Below, in pieces: positions 38,083 to 47,587 of a stretch of DNA of 64,000 bases. How positions within the stretch are numbered: the stretch's first letter is position 1; every line of letters starts with the position of its first letter. The stretch is from contig NZ_CP113056.1 of assembly GCF_026625645.1 (NCBI RefSeq), forward strand, positions 744,001 through 808,000, given 5' to 3'. Made by a program: the position numbers and the translations under genes. Source of the DNA: Ancylobacter sp. SL191 (GTDB taxonomy: Bacteria; Pseudomonadota; Alphaproteobacteria; Rhizobiales; Xanthobacteraceae). A model generated the notes under the pieces. It was not told the DNA's origin. It searched no databases and saw nothing but the letters and a program-made list of their open reading frames with translations.

Positions 38083-38685
38083 TCAGAGCACCACGACTTC
38101 GGTGCCCTGCGGCACGCGGCTGTAAAGGTCGATCACGTCCTCATTGAGCATGCGGATGCAGCCCGAGGAGATCGCCTGCCCGATATATTCCGGCTGGTTG
38201 GTGCCGTGAATGCGGAACAGCGTGTCCTTGTTGCCCTGGTAGAGATAGAGCGCGCGAGCGCCCATCGGGTTGTGCGGGCCGGGGCCGACGAAGTTCGGGA
38301 TACCCGCAAGGCGCTGCTTGATCTCGGGGGTCGGGGTCCAGGTCGGCCATTCGGCCTTGCGGCCCACCTTGGCCTCGCCCTTGAACGCCAGGCCTTCTTC
38401 GCCGACGGTCACGCCGTAGCGGATGGCCTTGCCGTTGTCCTGGACGAAGTAGAGATATTTCTTCTCGGTATCGACCACGATCGTGCCCGGCTTCTCGGCG
38501 CCGGCGTAATCGACGATCGAGCGCTGGTAGATGTCCGGCGGCAGGACCTTCTGATACGGCGCGTTGGCCAGAAGCTGCTTGTCCCGCGGCGTCAGCGACG
38601 CCGTCGGCGCCGGCTCACGCTCGACGCTGGTACAAGCGCCAACGAGAAGCGCAAACAGGATGATACCCGCCCCGCGCAAATTCAT
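38083..38685 (-). CDS. L,D-transpeptidase (YkuD), lipoprotein form
   Basis: 200 residues. A short signal with the lipobox LVGAC puts the lipidated Cys at residue 18. The YkuD domain (about residues 65-200) contains HGTNQPEYIGQAISSGCIRM with the catalytic Cys. It is shorter than the paralogue at 15247-16272 and lacks its long linker, so it should act close to the membrane. A bidirectional terminator follows. Confidence 0.92.
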   Translation of the reverse strand: MNLRGAGIILFALLVGACTSVEREPAPTASLTPRDKQLLANAPYQKVLPPDIYQRSIVDYAGAEKPGTIVVDTEKKYLYFVQDNGKAIRYGVTVGEEGLAFKGEAKVGRKAEWPTWTPTPEIKQRLAGIPNFVGPGPHNPMGARALYLYQGNKDTLFRIHGTNQPEYIGQAISSGCIRMLNEDVIDLYSRVPQGTEVVVL

Positions 38686-38979
38686 TTCTCAATGCTCCGA
38701 ATCAATTGCACGCGCCAAGCGTGCGGCTTCACCCTTGACTGTCGATTAACCGAACTTGGTTCCGCCTTGAAGGGGCCACATGAGTGACCGTGCAAGGCGG
38801 GCAAAAAATGTTGCGCAAAAAGCTCACTTCTTCTGGAAGACATCCAAAATCGCCGGCAAAACCCCTCCGTAACGTCAAGAGCCTTACCGGCGACCCCGAT
38901 TTTGCTTATTTTTGTCGCAGTCGACGGTCAATTCGTCGGCAGCCACCCGGCGAGCGGGTGGATCACCTTGGAGGAAGTC

Positions 38980-39210
38980 ATGTCTACCGAAGACAAGCCG
39001 GCCCCCCAAAGCCGGCCGAGTGACCGCTGGGACCGCGCGGAGCAGAGTGCTCACTGGCGCGAGATCGGTATTTCCGCGGTTGCCGCCGCGGCGCGTTATG
39101 CGTCTGACAAGAAGACGGTATCCGATGCCCCCAATACGGGTGCGGCGCGGACCGATGGTGGTGATGCCAAAGTCGTAACGCTTCGCGACATCGAATATTT
39201 CGCGGCCTGA
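38980..39210 (+). CDS. Small conserved hypothetical protein (76 aa)
   Basis: Starts MSTEDKPAPQSRPSDRWDR with an excellent GGAGGAAG ribosome site. The middle segment HWREIGISAVAAAARYASDKK looks like an amphipathic helix; no membrane span or known domain is seen. It stands alone between the L,D-transpeptidase and CorA. The 294 bp upstream are AT-richer than average and probably contain the divergent promoters, but I could not fix them. Confidence 0.7.
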   Translation: MSTEDKPAPQSRPSDRWDRAEQSAHWREIGISAVAAAARYASDKKTVSDAPNTGAARTDGGDAKVVTLRDIEYFAA

Positions 39211-39336
39211 TTGCCACCGGCCACCGGCCGGGACGAGCTCGTCCGCACCCCTCCCCCCACGCACCGACATCGTTTCCCGCCGTCGTCAGGCTGCGGGCGA
39301 CCCGATGACGCGTCGCTGCTATAGGGACGGCTGAAA

Positions 39337-39377
39337 CCGGCTGCGGCCTTCCGGGATTACCGGGAAGCCGCAGCCGG
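39337..39377 (+). promoter_or_regulatory. Large hairpin in the corA leader
   Basis: CCGGCTGCGGC (39337-39347) plus TTCC (39349-39352) pair with GGAA and GCCGCAGCCGG (39363-39377), leaving one bulged C and a 10-base loop. It ends 52 bp before the corA ATG. No T run follows, so it is more likely a leader structure than a terminator. Confidence 0.5.
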
Positions 39378-39429
39378 CCGTTCCATGGCGCCGCCCGCCA
39401 TCGTCGCCGGCCTTTCCGGGGAGAACCGC

Positions 39430-40404
39430 ATGATCACCGCCTATTGCGTGCGCGAAGGCGCGCTCACGGGAGTGCCCGTCGCGCCCGATGGCACGCTGCC
39501 GCCCGACACGATCTGGATCGACGTGCTGCGCCCCTCCGAGACGGAGGACGATCTGGTCGAATCGGCGCTCGGCATCGCCATCCCCACGCGGGACGAGATG
39601 ATCGAAATCGAACCCTCGAGCCGGCTCCGGCTGGAGAAGGGCGCGATCTACCTGACCGGCAGTCTCGTCTGCAACTCGGAAGACGAGCGCCCGACACTCT
39701 CCGCCGTCACCTTCATTCTCGCCCGCCACCGGCTGGTCACGCTGCGCTATGACGAGCCCAAGCCCTTCCGGCTGGTCACCGCCGAGCTCGGCCGCGCCTG
39801 CCCGGCCGACATGACCGGCGAGCGGCTGCTGATGGAACTGCTCGACACCATCGTCGACCGCGCCGCCGACATCATCGAGCGCCTCGCCGCCCAGATCGAG
39901 GCGCTGTCCGAGCGCATCTTCGACCGCGAGGCCCGCACGGATCAGAACCAGCGCTACCGCGCGCTGCTGGCGCGGATCGCCCAGCTCGGCGACCTCGCCT
40001 CCAAGGTGCGCGAAAGCCTCGTCAGCATGGCCCGCATCTTCACCTTCCTCGCCGCCGAGGGCGAGCTGAAGGCGATGTCCAAGGACCAGAAGACGGCGCT
40101 GAAGAGCCTCCAGCGCGACGCCACCTCGCTCACCGACCATGTGAGCTATCTCGGCGACAAGATCACCTTCCTGCTCGACGCCACGCTGGGCCTCGTCAGC
40201 ATCGAGCAGAACAACATCATCAAAATTTTCGCGGTGCTCTCGGTGGTGCTGATGCCGCCGACGCTTATCGCCTCGATCTACGGCATGAACTTCGAGCACA
40301 TGCCCGAGCTTGCCCTGACATGGGGCTACCCGGCGGCGCTGATCGCCATGCTGATCGCGGCGATCGTGCCCTACTGGATCTTCAAATGGCGCCGCTGGCT
40401 GTGA
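39430..40404 (+). CDS. corA: CorA-family magnesium transporter
   Basis: 324 residues. A cytoplasmic alpha/beta domain and long helix (about residues 1-260) are followed by two C-terminal membrane helices. The pore signature YGMNFEHMPEL, GMN at the end of the first helix, is diagnostic. It passes Mg2+ (or Co2+/Ni2+). The ATG at 39430 follows GGGGAGAAC; the open frame extends 15 codons upstream. A stable hairpin lies in the leader. Confidence 0.93.
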   Translation: MITAYCVREGALTGVPVAPDGTLPPDTIWIDVLRPSETEDDLVESALGIAIPTRDEMIEIEPSSRLRLEKGAIYLTGSLVCNSEDERPTLSAVTFILARHRLVTLRYDEPKPFRLVTAELGRACPADMTGERLLMELLDTIVDRAADIIERLAAQIEALSERIFDREARTDQNQRYRALLARIAQLGDLASKVRESLVSMARIFTFLAAEGELKAMSKDQKTALKSLQRDATSLTDHVSYLGDKITFLLDATLGLVSIEQNNIIKIFAVLSVVLMPPTLIASIYGMNFEHMPELALTWGYPAALIAMLIAAIVPYWIFKWRRWL

Positions 40405-40422
40405 GCCGGCAGGCCCGCACGC

Positions 40423-41172
40423 TCAGACGTGCTGGCCGCCATTGATGTGGATCTCGGCGCCGTTGAGGTAGGACGAGGTCTCTGTGCACAGCACATAGAT
40501 GATCTTGGCCACCTCGTCGGGCGTGCCGAGCCGCTGCATCGGGATCTGCTCGACGATCTTCTCCGTGCCGGGCGAGAGGATCGAGGTGTCGATCTCGCCG
40601 GGCGCGATGGCGTTGACCCGCACGCCGAGCGGGCCGAAATCGGCCGCCATCTCGCGCGTCAGCCCGGCCAGCGCCGCCTTGGAGGTGGCATAGGCCGCGC
40701 CCGCGAAGGGGTGTACCCGCGAGCCGGCGATGGAGGTGACGTTCACCACAGCGCCATGGGTGCGCTTCAGCTCTTCCAGCAGGCCGCGCGCCAGCAGGAT
40801 GGGGGCGAAGAAATTGACCTGGAAGACCTTGTGCCAGGCCTCCTGCGGCGTGTTGAGCGTGCTCAACCGCGCCCCGCCCGCCCCCTTGGGCGAGATGCCG
40901 GCATTGTTGACCAGCGCGTGCAGCTCGCCATTCTCCAGCCGGCTCTTGATCTCGTCGACCGCGCGCAGCGTGTCCTCGGGATTGGAGAGGTCGACCTGGA
41001 TATGGTCCTCCGGCCCCATCTCCCACGGGCAATTCTCCGGGAAGGCATGGCGCGAGCAGGTGATGACCCGCCAGCCGGCGGCGGAGAACCGCTTGACGGT
41101 GGCGTGGCCGATCCCGCGCGAGGCGCCGGTGAGCAGCAAGGTACGGCGAGGCTGGTTGGAACCCTTGGTCAT
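40423..41172 (-). CDS. Short-chain dehydrogenase/reductase
   Basis: 249 residues of the classical SDR family. NAD(P) binding is by TGASRGIGHATV (residues 16-27), the NNAG motif is NNAGISPKG, and the catalytic triad is in VTSIAGSRVHPFAGAAYATSKAAL (Ser, Tyr, Lys). The substrate is not evident. It is convergent with corA. Confidence 0.9.
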   Translation of the reverse strand: MTKGSNQPRRTLLLTGASRGIGHATVKRFSAAGWRVITCSRHAFPENCPWEMGPEDHIQVDLSNPEDTLRAVDEIKSRLENGELHALVNNAGISPKGAGGARLSTLNTPQEAWHKVFQVNFFAPILLARGLLEELKRTHGAVVNVTSIAGSRVHPFAGAAYATSKAALAGLTREMAADFGPLGVRVNAIAPGEIDTSILSPGTEKIVEQIPMQRLGTPDEVAKIIYVLCTETSSYLNGAEIHINGGQHV

Positions 41173-41272
41173 GGGGGCAGTCTTAGCTCAGCTCGGGGCG
41201 GGTGTCAGGACAATAGCGCGGCCGGGTGACGTCCGTAGGATGCCGGACCCCGCATCGCAGCGAAGAATAGGC

Positions 41273-41899
41273 TCAGGGATAGAGCCGCGTCTTGCTCCAG
41301 CCGTCCACCTCGGGCGTCGCGCGCTCGAAGACCACGCGGTCATGCAGGCGGAACGGGCGATCGTGCCAGAATTCGATCTGCACCGGGCGGATGCGGTAGC
41401 CGTTCCAGTGCGGCGGGCGGGGCACCTCGCCGAGGGCGTGCTTGGCGGTGAACTTCGCCACCGCCGCCTCCAACGCGAAGCGCCCTTCGAGCGCGCTCGA
41501 CTGCTGGCTCGCCCAGGCGCCGATCTGCGACAGACGCGGGCGGCTGGCGAAATAGGCGTCAGCCTCCGCCGCGCTCACCATCTCCACCGGCCCACGCACC
41601 CGGATCTGCCGGCGCAGCGACTTCCAGTGGAACAGCACCGCCGCCTTCGGCGTGCCGGCGAGCTCGCGGCCCTTGGCGCTGTTGGAGTTGGTGAAGAACA
41701 CGAAGCCGCGCGTGTCACGGGCATTGAGCAGCACCATCCGCACATCCGGCAGCCCGTCAGCATCGACGGTCGCCAGCGCCATGGCGTTGGGATCGTTAGG
41801 TTCGCTGGCCCTTGCCTCCGCGAACCAGTCCTCAAAGAGCTGGAACGGCTCGGCAGCCTGCGTGAAATCACCGGATGTTAACTCTTCAGGCGCTTCCAT
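41273..41899 (-). CDS. pdxH: Pyridoxamine 5'-phosphate oxidase
   Basis: 208 residues from ATG 41899 ([12 protein letters not shown]). FMN-binding and substrate motifs are present: [37 protein letters not shown] and the C-terminal [24 protein letters not shown]. It oxidises PNP and PMP to PLP, which is relevant to the PLP enzymes nearby. The frame stays open to 42103, overlapping the divergent lipoprotein gene, so the shorter start is preferred. Confidence 0.92.
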   Translation of the reverse strand: MEAPEELTSGDFTQAAEPFQLFEDWFAEARASEPNDPNAMALATVDADGLPDVRMVLLNARDTRGFVFFTNSNSAKGRELAGTPKAAVLFHWKSLRRQIRVRGPVEMVSAAEADAYFASRPRLSQIGAWASQQSSALEGRFALEAAVAKFTAKHALGEVPRPPHWNGYRIRPVQIEFWHDRPFRLHDRVVFERATPEVDGWSKTRLYP

Positions 41900-41936
41900 A
41901 AGGGCAGTCTCGATAAGTGGACCCGAGGGCCCGACG

Positions 41937-42434
41937 ATGTTCCTAAGGCGGCGACGGACGGCATCATCCGCGATGATGCGCATTCCGGCTCCATATACGC
42001 ACGCCGGCGCGCTTCGGACAGCGGCTTGCTCCGTCTCCTTCGTCGCGGTCGCTCTGTTGCTCGCCGGCTGCTCGGGCACCTCCGCGCTCGATCCCATCGC
42101 CACCGGCTCGATCAGCGCCCCCCCGGCCGCCTATGCCGCCGAACCCGTGCCCAAGGGCGTCGCCCCGGAGGACTGGATGGCGGCGCGCAAAGCGCTCGCC
42201 GAAGCGCTGGTCGAAAAGGACGCCGCCCCGAGCGTGCCGTGGGAGAATTATGTCAGCGCCACGCGCGGCACCGTCACCCCGCTCAGCAAGACCGCCGATG
42301 CGGGTGGCGGCCATTGCCGCGAATTCCTCATGAGCTTCGTCAAGGAGAGCGGCGAGGAATGGCTGCAGGGCGCGGCCTGCCGCACCAAGACCGGCTGGAA
42401 GGTCGATCAGGCCCGCCTGCTCGAGCGCAGCTAG
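41937..42434 (+). CDS. RT0821/Lpp0805-type surface lipoprotein
   Basis: 165 residues. A signal with lipobox LLAGC (Cys near residue 42) is followed by a Ser/Ala/Pro linker and a C-terminal domain with [20 protein letters not shown] and [13 protein letters not shown], the 17-kDa-surface-antigen-like pattern common in alphaproteobacteria. It is likely anchored in the outer membrane; the function is unknown. GAGGG precedes the ATG by seven bases. It is divergent from pdxH with 37 bp between starts. Confidence 0.82.
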   Translation: MFLRRRRTASSAMMRIPAPYTHAGALRTAACSVSFVAVALLLAGCSGTSALDPIATGSISAPPAAYAAEPVPKGVAPEDWMAARKALAEALVEKDAAPSVPWENYVSATRGTVTPLSKTADAGGGHCREFLMSFVKESGEEWLQGAACRTKTGWKVDQARLLERS

Positions 42435-42545
42435 CCCACATCCCTTCATCCGGCCGCACCCGCCTTTTGCCGCGCGCCGTTGCAGAGCGGCAACACGTCT
42501 CCTACATGACGCAGAGCCGGAACCGCCGGACGAGACGTATCATCC

Positions 42546-43511
42546 ATGCGCGACCCCTATGACATCCTCGGCGTTGCCCGCAGCGCCGACGCAACCGAGA
42601 TCAAGCGGGCTTTCCGCAAGCTCGCCAAGAAACTGCACCCCGACGCCAACCCGGACGATCCGGAGGCGCCGGACAAGTTCGCCGAGCTGAACTCCGCGCA
42701 CGAAATTCTCTCGGACCCGGACAAGCGCGGCAAGTTCGACCGCGGCGAGATCGACGCCGAAGGCAAGCCGAAGGGCTTCGAGGGCTTTCCCGGCGGCGCC
42801 GGCGGCTTTCGCCGGGGTGGCGGCGGCTTCCAGCAGGGCCCGGCGGGCGAGACGATCTTCGAGAGCTTCTCCTTCGGCCAGGAGGGCGCGCGGCGCTCCG
42901 GCCATGGCCCGCATGACGCCGGCGGTTTCGACGACGTGCTCTCCGACATTCTGAGCGGCCTTGGCGGCGGGCGCGGCCGGTCGCGGGGGCGTGGCCGGGC
43001 GGAGACGCCGCGCGGCAATGACATCGACATCACCGTGCCGGTGCCGCTGGAGACCGTGGTCGAGGGCGGGCCGGTCAAGGTCCACTTGCCCAATGGACGG
43101 GTGATGGAGGTCAAGATCCCCGCCCGCGTCGCCGAGGGCCACCGCATGCGCATGAAGGGGCAGGGCGAGCCCAGCGCCTTTGGCGGCACGCCGGGGGACG
43201 CCTATGTCGTCGTCGCCTACGCCCCGCACCGCCTGTTCAAGGTGGAAGGCGCGGATCTGCGCGCCGACGTGCCGCTGCCGCTCGCCCAGGCGGTGCTGGG
43301 CGGCAAGCTGCGTGTGCCGACGCTGAAGGGCGAGGTAGAGCTCTCCCTCCCGGCCTGGACCGATTCGGGGCGGACCTTCCGCCTGCGCGGCAAGGGCCTG
43401 CCCAAGCCCGATGGCGGCGACGGCGATCTTCTGGCCACCGTCCGCATCGCCCTGCCGGCCGAGCGCGACTCCGAGCTCGAAGCGCTGCTGCGCAAGCGCA
43501 GCGGGGCTTGA
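42546..43511 (+). CDS. DnaJ-like co-chaperone (CbpA type, no zinc finger)
   Basis: 321 residues. The J domain (residues 1-70) has the essential HPD in LHPDANPDD, followed by a Gly/Phe-rich region (about residues 75-120) and two DnaJ C-terminal beta domains (about residues 155-315). The CxxCxGxG zinc repeats of DnaJ proper are absent, so this is a type II/CbpA-like partner for DnaK. It stands 154 bp before fabI. Confidence 0.92.
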   Translation: MRDPYDILGVARSADATEIKRAFRKLAKKLHPDANPDDPEAPDKFAELNSAHEILSDPDKRGKFDRGEIDAEGKPKGFEGFPGGAGGFRRGGGGFQQGPAGETIFESFSFGQEGARRSGHGPHDAGGFDDVLSDILSGLGGGRGRSRGRGRAETPRGNDIDITVPVPLETVVEGGPVKVHLPNGRVMEVKIPARVAEGHRMRMKGQGEPSAFGGTPGDAYVVVAYAPHRLFKVEGADLRADVPLPLAQAVLGGKLRVPTLKGEVELSLPAWTDSGRTFRLRGKGLPKPDGGDGDLLATVRIALPAERDSELEALLRKRSGA

Positions 43512-43665
43512 GCGGGCGAGCGGCACCCACCTGCCGCTACGTCGGCCACGCCTGCGTCTTTCGCGGCCGCATGTCCGACTGTAACCGCTCGCTTGAGCGC
43601 GTCTTGCCGCTGTGCGATAGGAACCCCTCGCCACCGCAAGGTGGGACGACAGGACGGAGCACGGT

Positions 43666-44490
43666 GTGACGGGCATGGCATCGGTTGGGTTGATGAACGG
43701 CAAGCGCGGGCTCGTGATGGGTGTCGCCAATAACCGTTCCATCGCGTGGGGCATCGCCAAGGCCGTCCATGCTCAGGGCGCGAAGCTGGCCTTCACCTAT
43801 CAGGGTGAGCCGCTGAAGAAGCGCGTCGAGCCGCTCGCCAATGAGCTGGACGCCGCCATTGTCGGCCATTGCGATGTTACCGACCCCGCCACCATCGACG
43901 CGGTCTTCGCGGAGACCGAGCGCCAGCTCGGCGGGCTCGACTTCCTCGTCCACTGCATCGCCTTCTCCGACAAGAGCGAGCTGGACGGGCGCTATGTCGA
44001 CACCACCGCGGACAACTTCAGCAAGACCATGCTGATCTCCTGCTACAGCTTCACCGCCGTCGCCCAGCGCGCCGAGAAGCTGATGACCAATGGCGGCTCC
44101 ATGCTGACGCTGACCTATTACGGCGCCGAGAAGTGGATGCCGCATTACAACGTCATGGGCGTCGCCAAGGCGGCGCTGGAGGCGAGCGTGCGCTACCTCG
44201 CGGCCGATCTCGGCCCGAAGAACATCCGCGTCAACGCCATCTCCGCCGGTCCGATCAAGACGCTGGCCGCTTCCGGCATCGGCGACTTCCGCTACATCCT
44301 GAAGTGGAACGAGCTGAACGCGCCACTGCGCCGCACCGTCACTATCGACGAGGTCGGCGATACCGGCATGTATCTGCTCTCGGATCTCGGGCGCGGCGTC
44401 ACCGGCGAGATTCACCACGTCGATGCGGGCTATCATGTCGTCGGCATGAAGAACCCCGAGGCGCCGGACCTGACGCTGGATCGCGACTGA
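43666..44490 (+). CDS. fabI: Enoyl-[acyl-carrier-protein] reductase, NADH
   Basis: 274 residues. The FabI signatures are clear: GLVMGVANNRSIAWGIA at the dinucleotide site, SCYSFTAVAQRAEKLM, and the catalytic Tyr-x6-Lys in YYGAEKWMPHYNVMGVAKAAL. It performs the last reduction of each fatty acid elongation cycle and is the triclosan/isoniazid-type target. GTG 43666 has GGAG six bases upstream; ATG 43675 is the alternative start. It probably forms an operon with the two following genes. Confidence 0.94.
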   Translation: MTGMASVGLMNGKRGLVMGVANNRSIAWGIAKAVHAQGAKLAFTYQGEPLKKRVEPLANELDAAIVGHCDVTDPATIDAVFAETERQLGGLDFLVHCIAFSDKSELDGRYVDTTADNFSKTMLISCYSFTAVAQRAEKLMTNGGSMLTLTYYGAEKWMPHYNVMGVAKAALEASVRYLAADLGPKNIRVNAISAGPIKTLAASGIGDFRYILKWNELNAPLRRTVTIDEVGDTGMYLLSDLGRGVTGEIHHVDAGYHVVGMKNPEAPDLTLDRD

Positions 44491-44529
44491 TCCGCACGCG
44501 CCGCCCGAGCCCCGGTTAAGGAGACAGCG

Positions 44530-45120
44530 ATGACCCAGCCTCACCCCGCTCCGACCCTGGCTTTTCCGCGTCTTGCGGTCCTGGCGACGGCGCTGGCCCT
44601 CGTCGGTGGGCTCGCCTTGTCCTCGGGCGCGCAGGCGCAGACCTCCCTCACCGTGCAGCCCCCGCCAGGTCCGCAGGATCGCGGTGTGCCGCCGACGCTG
44701 GAGCAATATCCGCTCCTGCCGCGCATTTTCGGGCCGGGCGGGGCGATCTTCCCCGGCTATGTCTCGCCGATCGACCAGAACGAGGATAGCCGCGTCTCGC
44801 TGCTCACCGGCGGCGGCGGGCGGATGGTGTTCGCGGCCGGCACGGCCGACACGCGCTGCCAGACCGAGCAGGCGCCGACCATCACCATTCTCAGCGCCCC
44901 GGCCGGTGTGAAGCTCTCGACCGACTATGGCAACTTCACCGTGGACGCGGTGCAGGCGGGCTCCTCCTTCTGCCTCGGCCGCGTCATCCAGGGCACGCGG
45001 GTCTTCGTCACCGGCCGGCTGCCGCGCGGCGGCGCCACCGCGACGCTGAAAGTCTCCTACCCGCAGGTGGGCCGGCTCGGCCGCAGCTACACCCACACCG
45101 TGACACTGCCCGCCCGATGA
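44530..45120 (+). CDS. Exported protein of unknown function
   Basis: 196 residues with an AAGGAG ribosome site. A signal peptide (cut near SGAQAQ, residue 37) precedes a small beta-rich domain with a pair of cysteines (DTRCQTEQ and SSFCLGR) that may form a disulfide in the periplasm. I recognise no family. Its stop overlaps the histidine phosphatase start in an ATGA junction. Confidence 0.72.
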   Translation: MTQPHPAPTLAFPRLAVLATALALVGGLALSSGAQAQTSLTVQPPPGPQDRGVPPTLEQYPLLPRIFGPGGAIFPGYVSPIDQNEDSRVSLLTGGGGRMVFAAGTADTRCQTEQAPTITILSAPAGVKLSTDYGNFTVDAVQAGSSFCLGRVIQGTRVFVTGRLPRGGATATLKVSYPQVGRLGRSYTHTVTLPAR

Positions 45121-45707
45121 GCCGCTGCCGCATTTTCCTTGTTCGCCATGGCGAAACCGACTGGAACCTCGCCGGGCGTCTCCAGGGCCATCACGACATT
45201 CCGCTGAACGATCTCGGCCGCGAGCAGGCGGCCAACACCGCGCGCGTGGTCGACCGCCTCGCCGGCGGCGCGGCCGGGCTCGACTATGTGGCGAGCCCGC
45301 TCGGCCGAACCTCGCAGACCATGGCGATCCTGCGCGCCGAGCTCGGCCTGCCGCCGGACGAGTTCCGCCGCGACGCGCGGCTGAAGGAAATCGGCTTCGG
45401 CCGCTGGGAAGGCTATAGCTGGACCGAGCTGCGCCGCCGCGATCCCGCCAGCGTCGCCGTGCGCAAGACCGATCCGTGGAACTTCGTGCCGCCCGGCGGC
45501 GAGAGCTACGCCATGCTGACCGAGCGCGTTATGGGGGCGATCAACGAGATCACCACCGACAGCGTGGTGGTGACCCATGGCGGCGTCGTGCGCGCCATGC
45601 TGCATGTCCTCGCCGGCATGCCGCCCGAACAGGCGGTGGACCTGCCCGTGCGCCAGGGCGCGGTCTACATGGTCGAGAACGGCGCGTTTGAACTCGCCGT
45701 CGCCTGA
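45117..45707 (+). CDS. Histidine phosphatase family protein
   Basis: 196 residues of the phosphoglycerate-mutase-like superfamily. The catalytic motif LVRHGETDWN lies at residues 8-17, the second Arg is in SPLGRTSQTM, the acid/base Glu is in KEIGFGRWEGY, and the second His is in VVTHGGVVRA. It acts on a phosphorylated small molecule; cobalamin- or fructose-phosphate-type substrates are possible. It overlaps the preceding exported-protein gene by 4 bp. Confidence 0.9.
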   Translation: MSRCRIFLVRHGETDWNLAGRLQGHHDIPLNDLGREQAANTARVVDRLAGGAAGLDYVASPLGRTSQTMAILRAELGLPPDEFRRDARLKEIGFGRWEGYSWTELRRRDPASVAVRKTDPWNFVPPGGESYAMLTERVMGAINEITTDSVVVTHGGVVRAMLHVLAGMPPEQAVDLPVRQGAVYMVENGAFELAVA

Positions 45708-45734
45708 CGGCCGCCCGCACAAGAGGGGAACACC

Positions 45735-47114
45735 ATGGCCGCCACGCTGATCACCGCCTCGGAGGCCGCCAATCCCCGCCCGATCTGGTGCGTGACGCCG
45801 CAGAACTGGCGCGAGGTGGCCAAGGGCCTGCCCGCCCCGGCGCTTGCCTTCGGCGAGGCGACCGGCTTCAAGGCCGAGCCCGGATCGCTCCTCATCCTGC
45901 CGGCGGCCGATGGCAGCATTGCCGGCGTGCTGTTCGGCTGCGAGGACGCCCCGCGCGACCCGCTCTCCTTCGGCAAGCTCGCGACGTCCCTGCCGGCCGG
46001 CGACTACTTTCTGGAGCGCGCCCCGGCGGACCCGCGCCTTGCCGCGCTCGGCCTGCTGCTCGGCGCCTACCGCTTCACGCGCTACCGCAAGCGCAGCCAG
46101 CCGGCCATCCGCCTCGTCGTGCCTGATGGCGTCGACAAGGCGGCGCTGGAGCGCACGGCGGAGGCGGTGACGCTCACGCGCGATCTCGTCAACACCCCTG
46201 CCAACGACCTCGGCCCGGCCGAGATCGAAGCCGCCGTGCGCACGCTGGCCGCGCGCTTCGGCGGCAGCGTCCGGGTGACGGCGGGCGATGATCTGCTCGC
46301 CGCCAATTTCCCGATGGTCCATGCCGTCGGCCGCGCCAGCCCGCGCGCGCCGCGCCTGATCGACCTCTCCTGGGGCGACGAGGACGCGCCCAAGGTCACG
46401 CTGGTCGGCAAGGGCGTCGCCTTCGACACCGGCGGGCTCGACATCAAGCCGTCCGCCGGCATGCTGCTGATGAAGAAGGACATGGGCGGCGCGGCGAGCG
46501 CGATCGGCCTCGCCCAGATGATCATGGGCCGCAACCTGCCGATCCGGCTGCGCCTCATCGTGCCGGCGGTGGAGAATGCGGTGTCCGGTGCCTCCTTCCG
46601 GCCGGGCGACATCCTGCCCTCGCGCAAGGGCCTCTCGGTCGAGATCGGCAATACCGATGCGGAGGGCCGGCTGATCCTCGCCGACGCGCTGGCGCTGGCG
46701 GATGAGGAAGCCCCGGAGCTGCTGATCGACTTCGCCACCCTCACCGGCGCCGCCCGCGTCGCACTCGGCCCGCAGCTTCCGCCCGCCTATACGGATGACG
46801 AGACGCTGGCCGCCGACCTCGCCCGCCATGGCGCGGCCGAGGCCGATCCGCTCTGGCGCATGCCGCTGTGGCGGCCCTATGCCTCCATGCTCGACAGCCC
46901 GATCGCCGATCTCAACAACGCGCCGGGCGGCGGGTTTGCCGGCTCCATCACCGCCGCGCTGTTCCTCCAGCGCTTCGTCGAGCGGGCGGGGAGCTGGCTG
47001 CATCTCGACATCTACGCCTGGAACCCGTCCAACCGGCCGGGCCGGCCGGAAGGGGGCGAGGCGCAGACCATACGCGCCCTCGACGCGCTGCTGACGGAGC
47101 GTTACGCGCGTTAA
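45735..47114 (+). CDS. Leucyl aminopeptidase family (M17) protein
   Basis: 459 residues. The M17 two-metal site is visible in LVGKGVAFDTGGLDIKPSAGM, MLLMKKDMGGAA and the signature NTDAEGRLILADAL. It releases N-terminal residues from cytoplasmic peptides. The N-terminal domain is shorter and different from classical PepA, as usual for this alphaproteobacterial subgroup. AGAGGGG precedes the ATG. Confidence 0.92.
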   Translation: MAATLITASEAANPRPIWCVTPQNWREVAKGLPAPALAFGEATGFKAEPGSLLILPAADGSIAGVLFGCEDAPRDPLSFGKLATSLPAGDYFLERAPADPRLAALGLLLGAYRFTRYRKRSQPAIRLVVPDGVDKAALERTAEAVTLTRDLVNTPANDLGPAEIEAAVRTLAARFGGSVRVTAGDDLLAANFPMVHAVGRASPRAPRLIDLSWGDEDAPKVTLVGKGVAFDTGGLDIKPSAGMLLMKKDMGGAASAIGLAQMIMGRNLPIRLRLIVPAVENAVSGASFRPGDILPSRKGLSVEIGNTDAEGRLILADALALADEEAPELLIDFATLTGAARVALGPQLPPAYTDDETLAADLARHGAAEADPLWRMPLWRPYASMLDSPIADLNNAPGGGFAGSITAALFLQRFVERAGSWLHLDIYAWNPSNRPGRPEGGEAQTIRALDALLTERYAR

Positions 47115-47158
47115 GGAATTGTTGGCCCGCCCGACCGCATGGTACGAACAATCCGCAG

Positions 47159-47179
47159 CCGTAACGATTAGCGTTACGG
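47159..47179. promoter_or_regulatory. Palindromic operator candidate for MarR gene
   Basis: CCGTAACG (47159-47166), spacer ATTAG, CGTTACGG (47172-47179): a perfect 8-bp inverted repeat, 20 bp upstream of the MarR start codon. MarR proteins commonly bind such palindromes over their own promoter. Confidence 0.6.
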
Positions 47180-47198
47180 GGCCAACGAGGTTCGGACC

Positions 47199-47546
47199 AT
47201 GGCGGTCGAGTTGCGCCCATCGCAGGCGCTGCGCCTGCTGCACGAGCTGTCGCTCGCGCAGGTGCGCGACGACGCGCCCGACCTCAGCCCGCGCCAGCTC
47301 GCCATCCTGCTCTGCGTCTATCTCGAAGCCCCGCCGCACACGGTGCGCGGCCTCGCCGCTCGCCTCGGCGTGACCAAGCCCGTCATTACCCGCGCGCTCG
47401 ACACGATGGGCGCGCTCGGCCTCGTCTCGCGGCGCCGGGACGAGGCGGACAAGCGCAACGTCATCATCCAGCGCACGGTTGACGGGGCGCTGTATCTGGA
47501 AAAGCTGGGCGATCAGGTCGTCGCCGTCGCCCGCCATCTGCGCTGA
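47199..47546 (+). CDS. MarR-family transcriptional regulator
   Basis: 115 residues. A winged helix with DLSPRQLAILLCVYLE, the recognition helix LGVTKPVITRALDTMGALG and the wing SRRRDEADKRNVIIQ. It ends 41 bp before the NlpC/P60 gene and likely forms an operon with it. The perfect palindrome just upstream suggests autoregulation. Confidence 0.86.
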   Translation: MAVELRPSQALRLLHELSLAQVRDDAPDLSPRQLAILLCVYLEAPPHTVRGLAARLGVTKPVITRALDTMGALGLVSRRRDEADKRNVIIQRTVDGALYLEKLGDQVVAVARHLR

Positions 47547-47587
47547 GCGCGCCGCCGCCCGCCAGCCCTCTCCGCCGAGGACCGCCC

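Noticed and set aside
38754..38763. GGAAC on the minus strand upstream of the second L,D-transpeptidase
   Set aside because: The bases 16-17 downstream read ACAG or CAGT, not a -10 match.
45087..47537. 816-codon minus-strand open frame
   Set aside because: Antisense to the histidine phosphatase, M17 peptidase and MarR genes, all with clear motifs.
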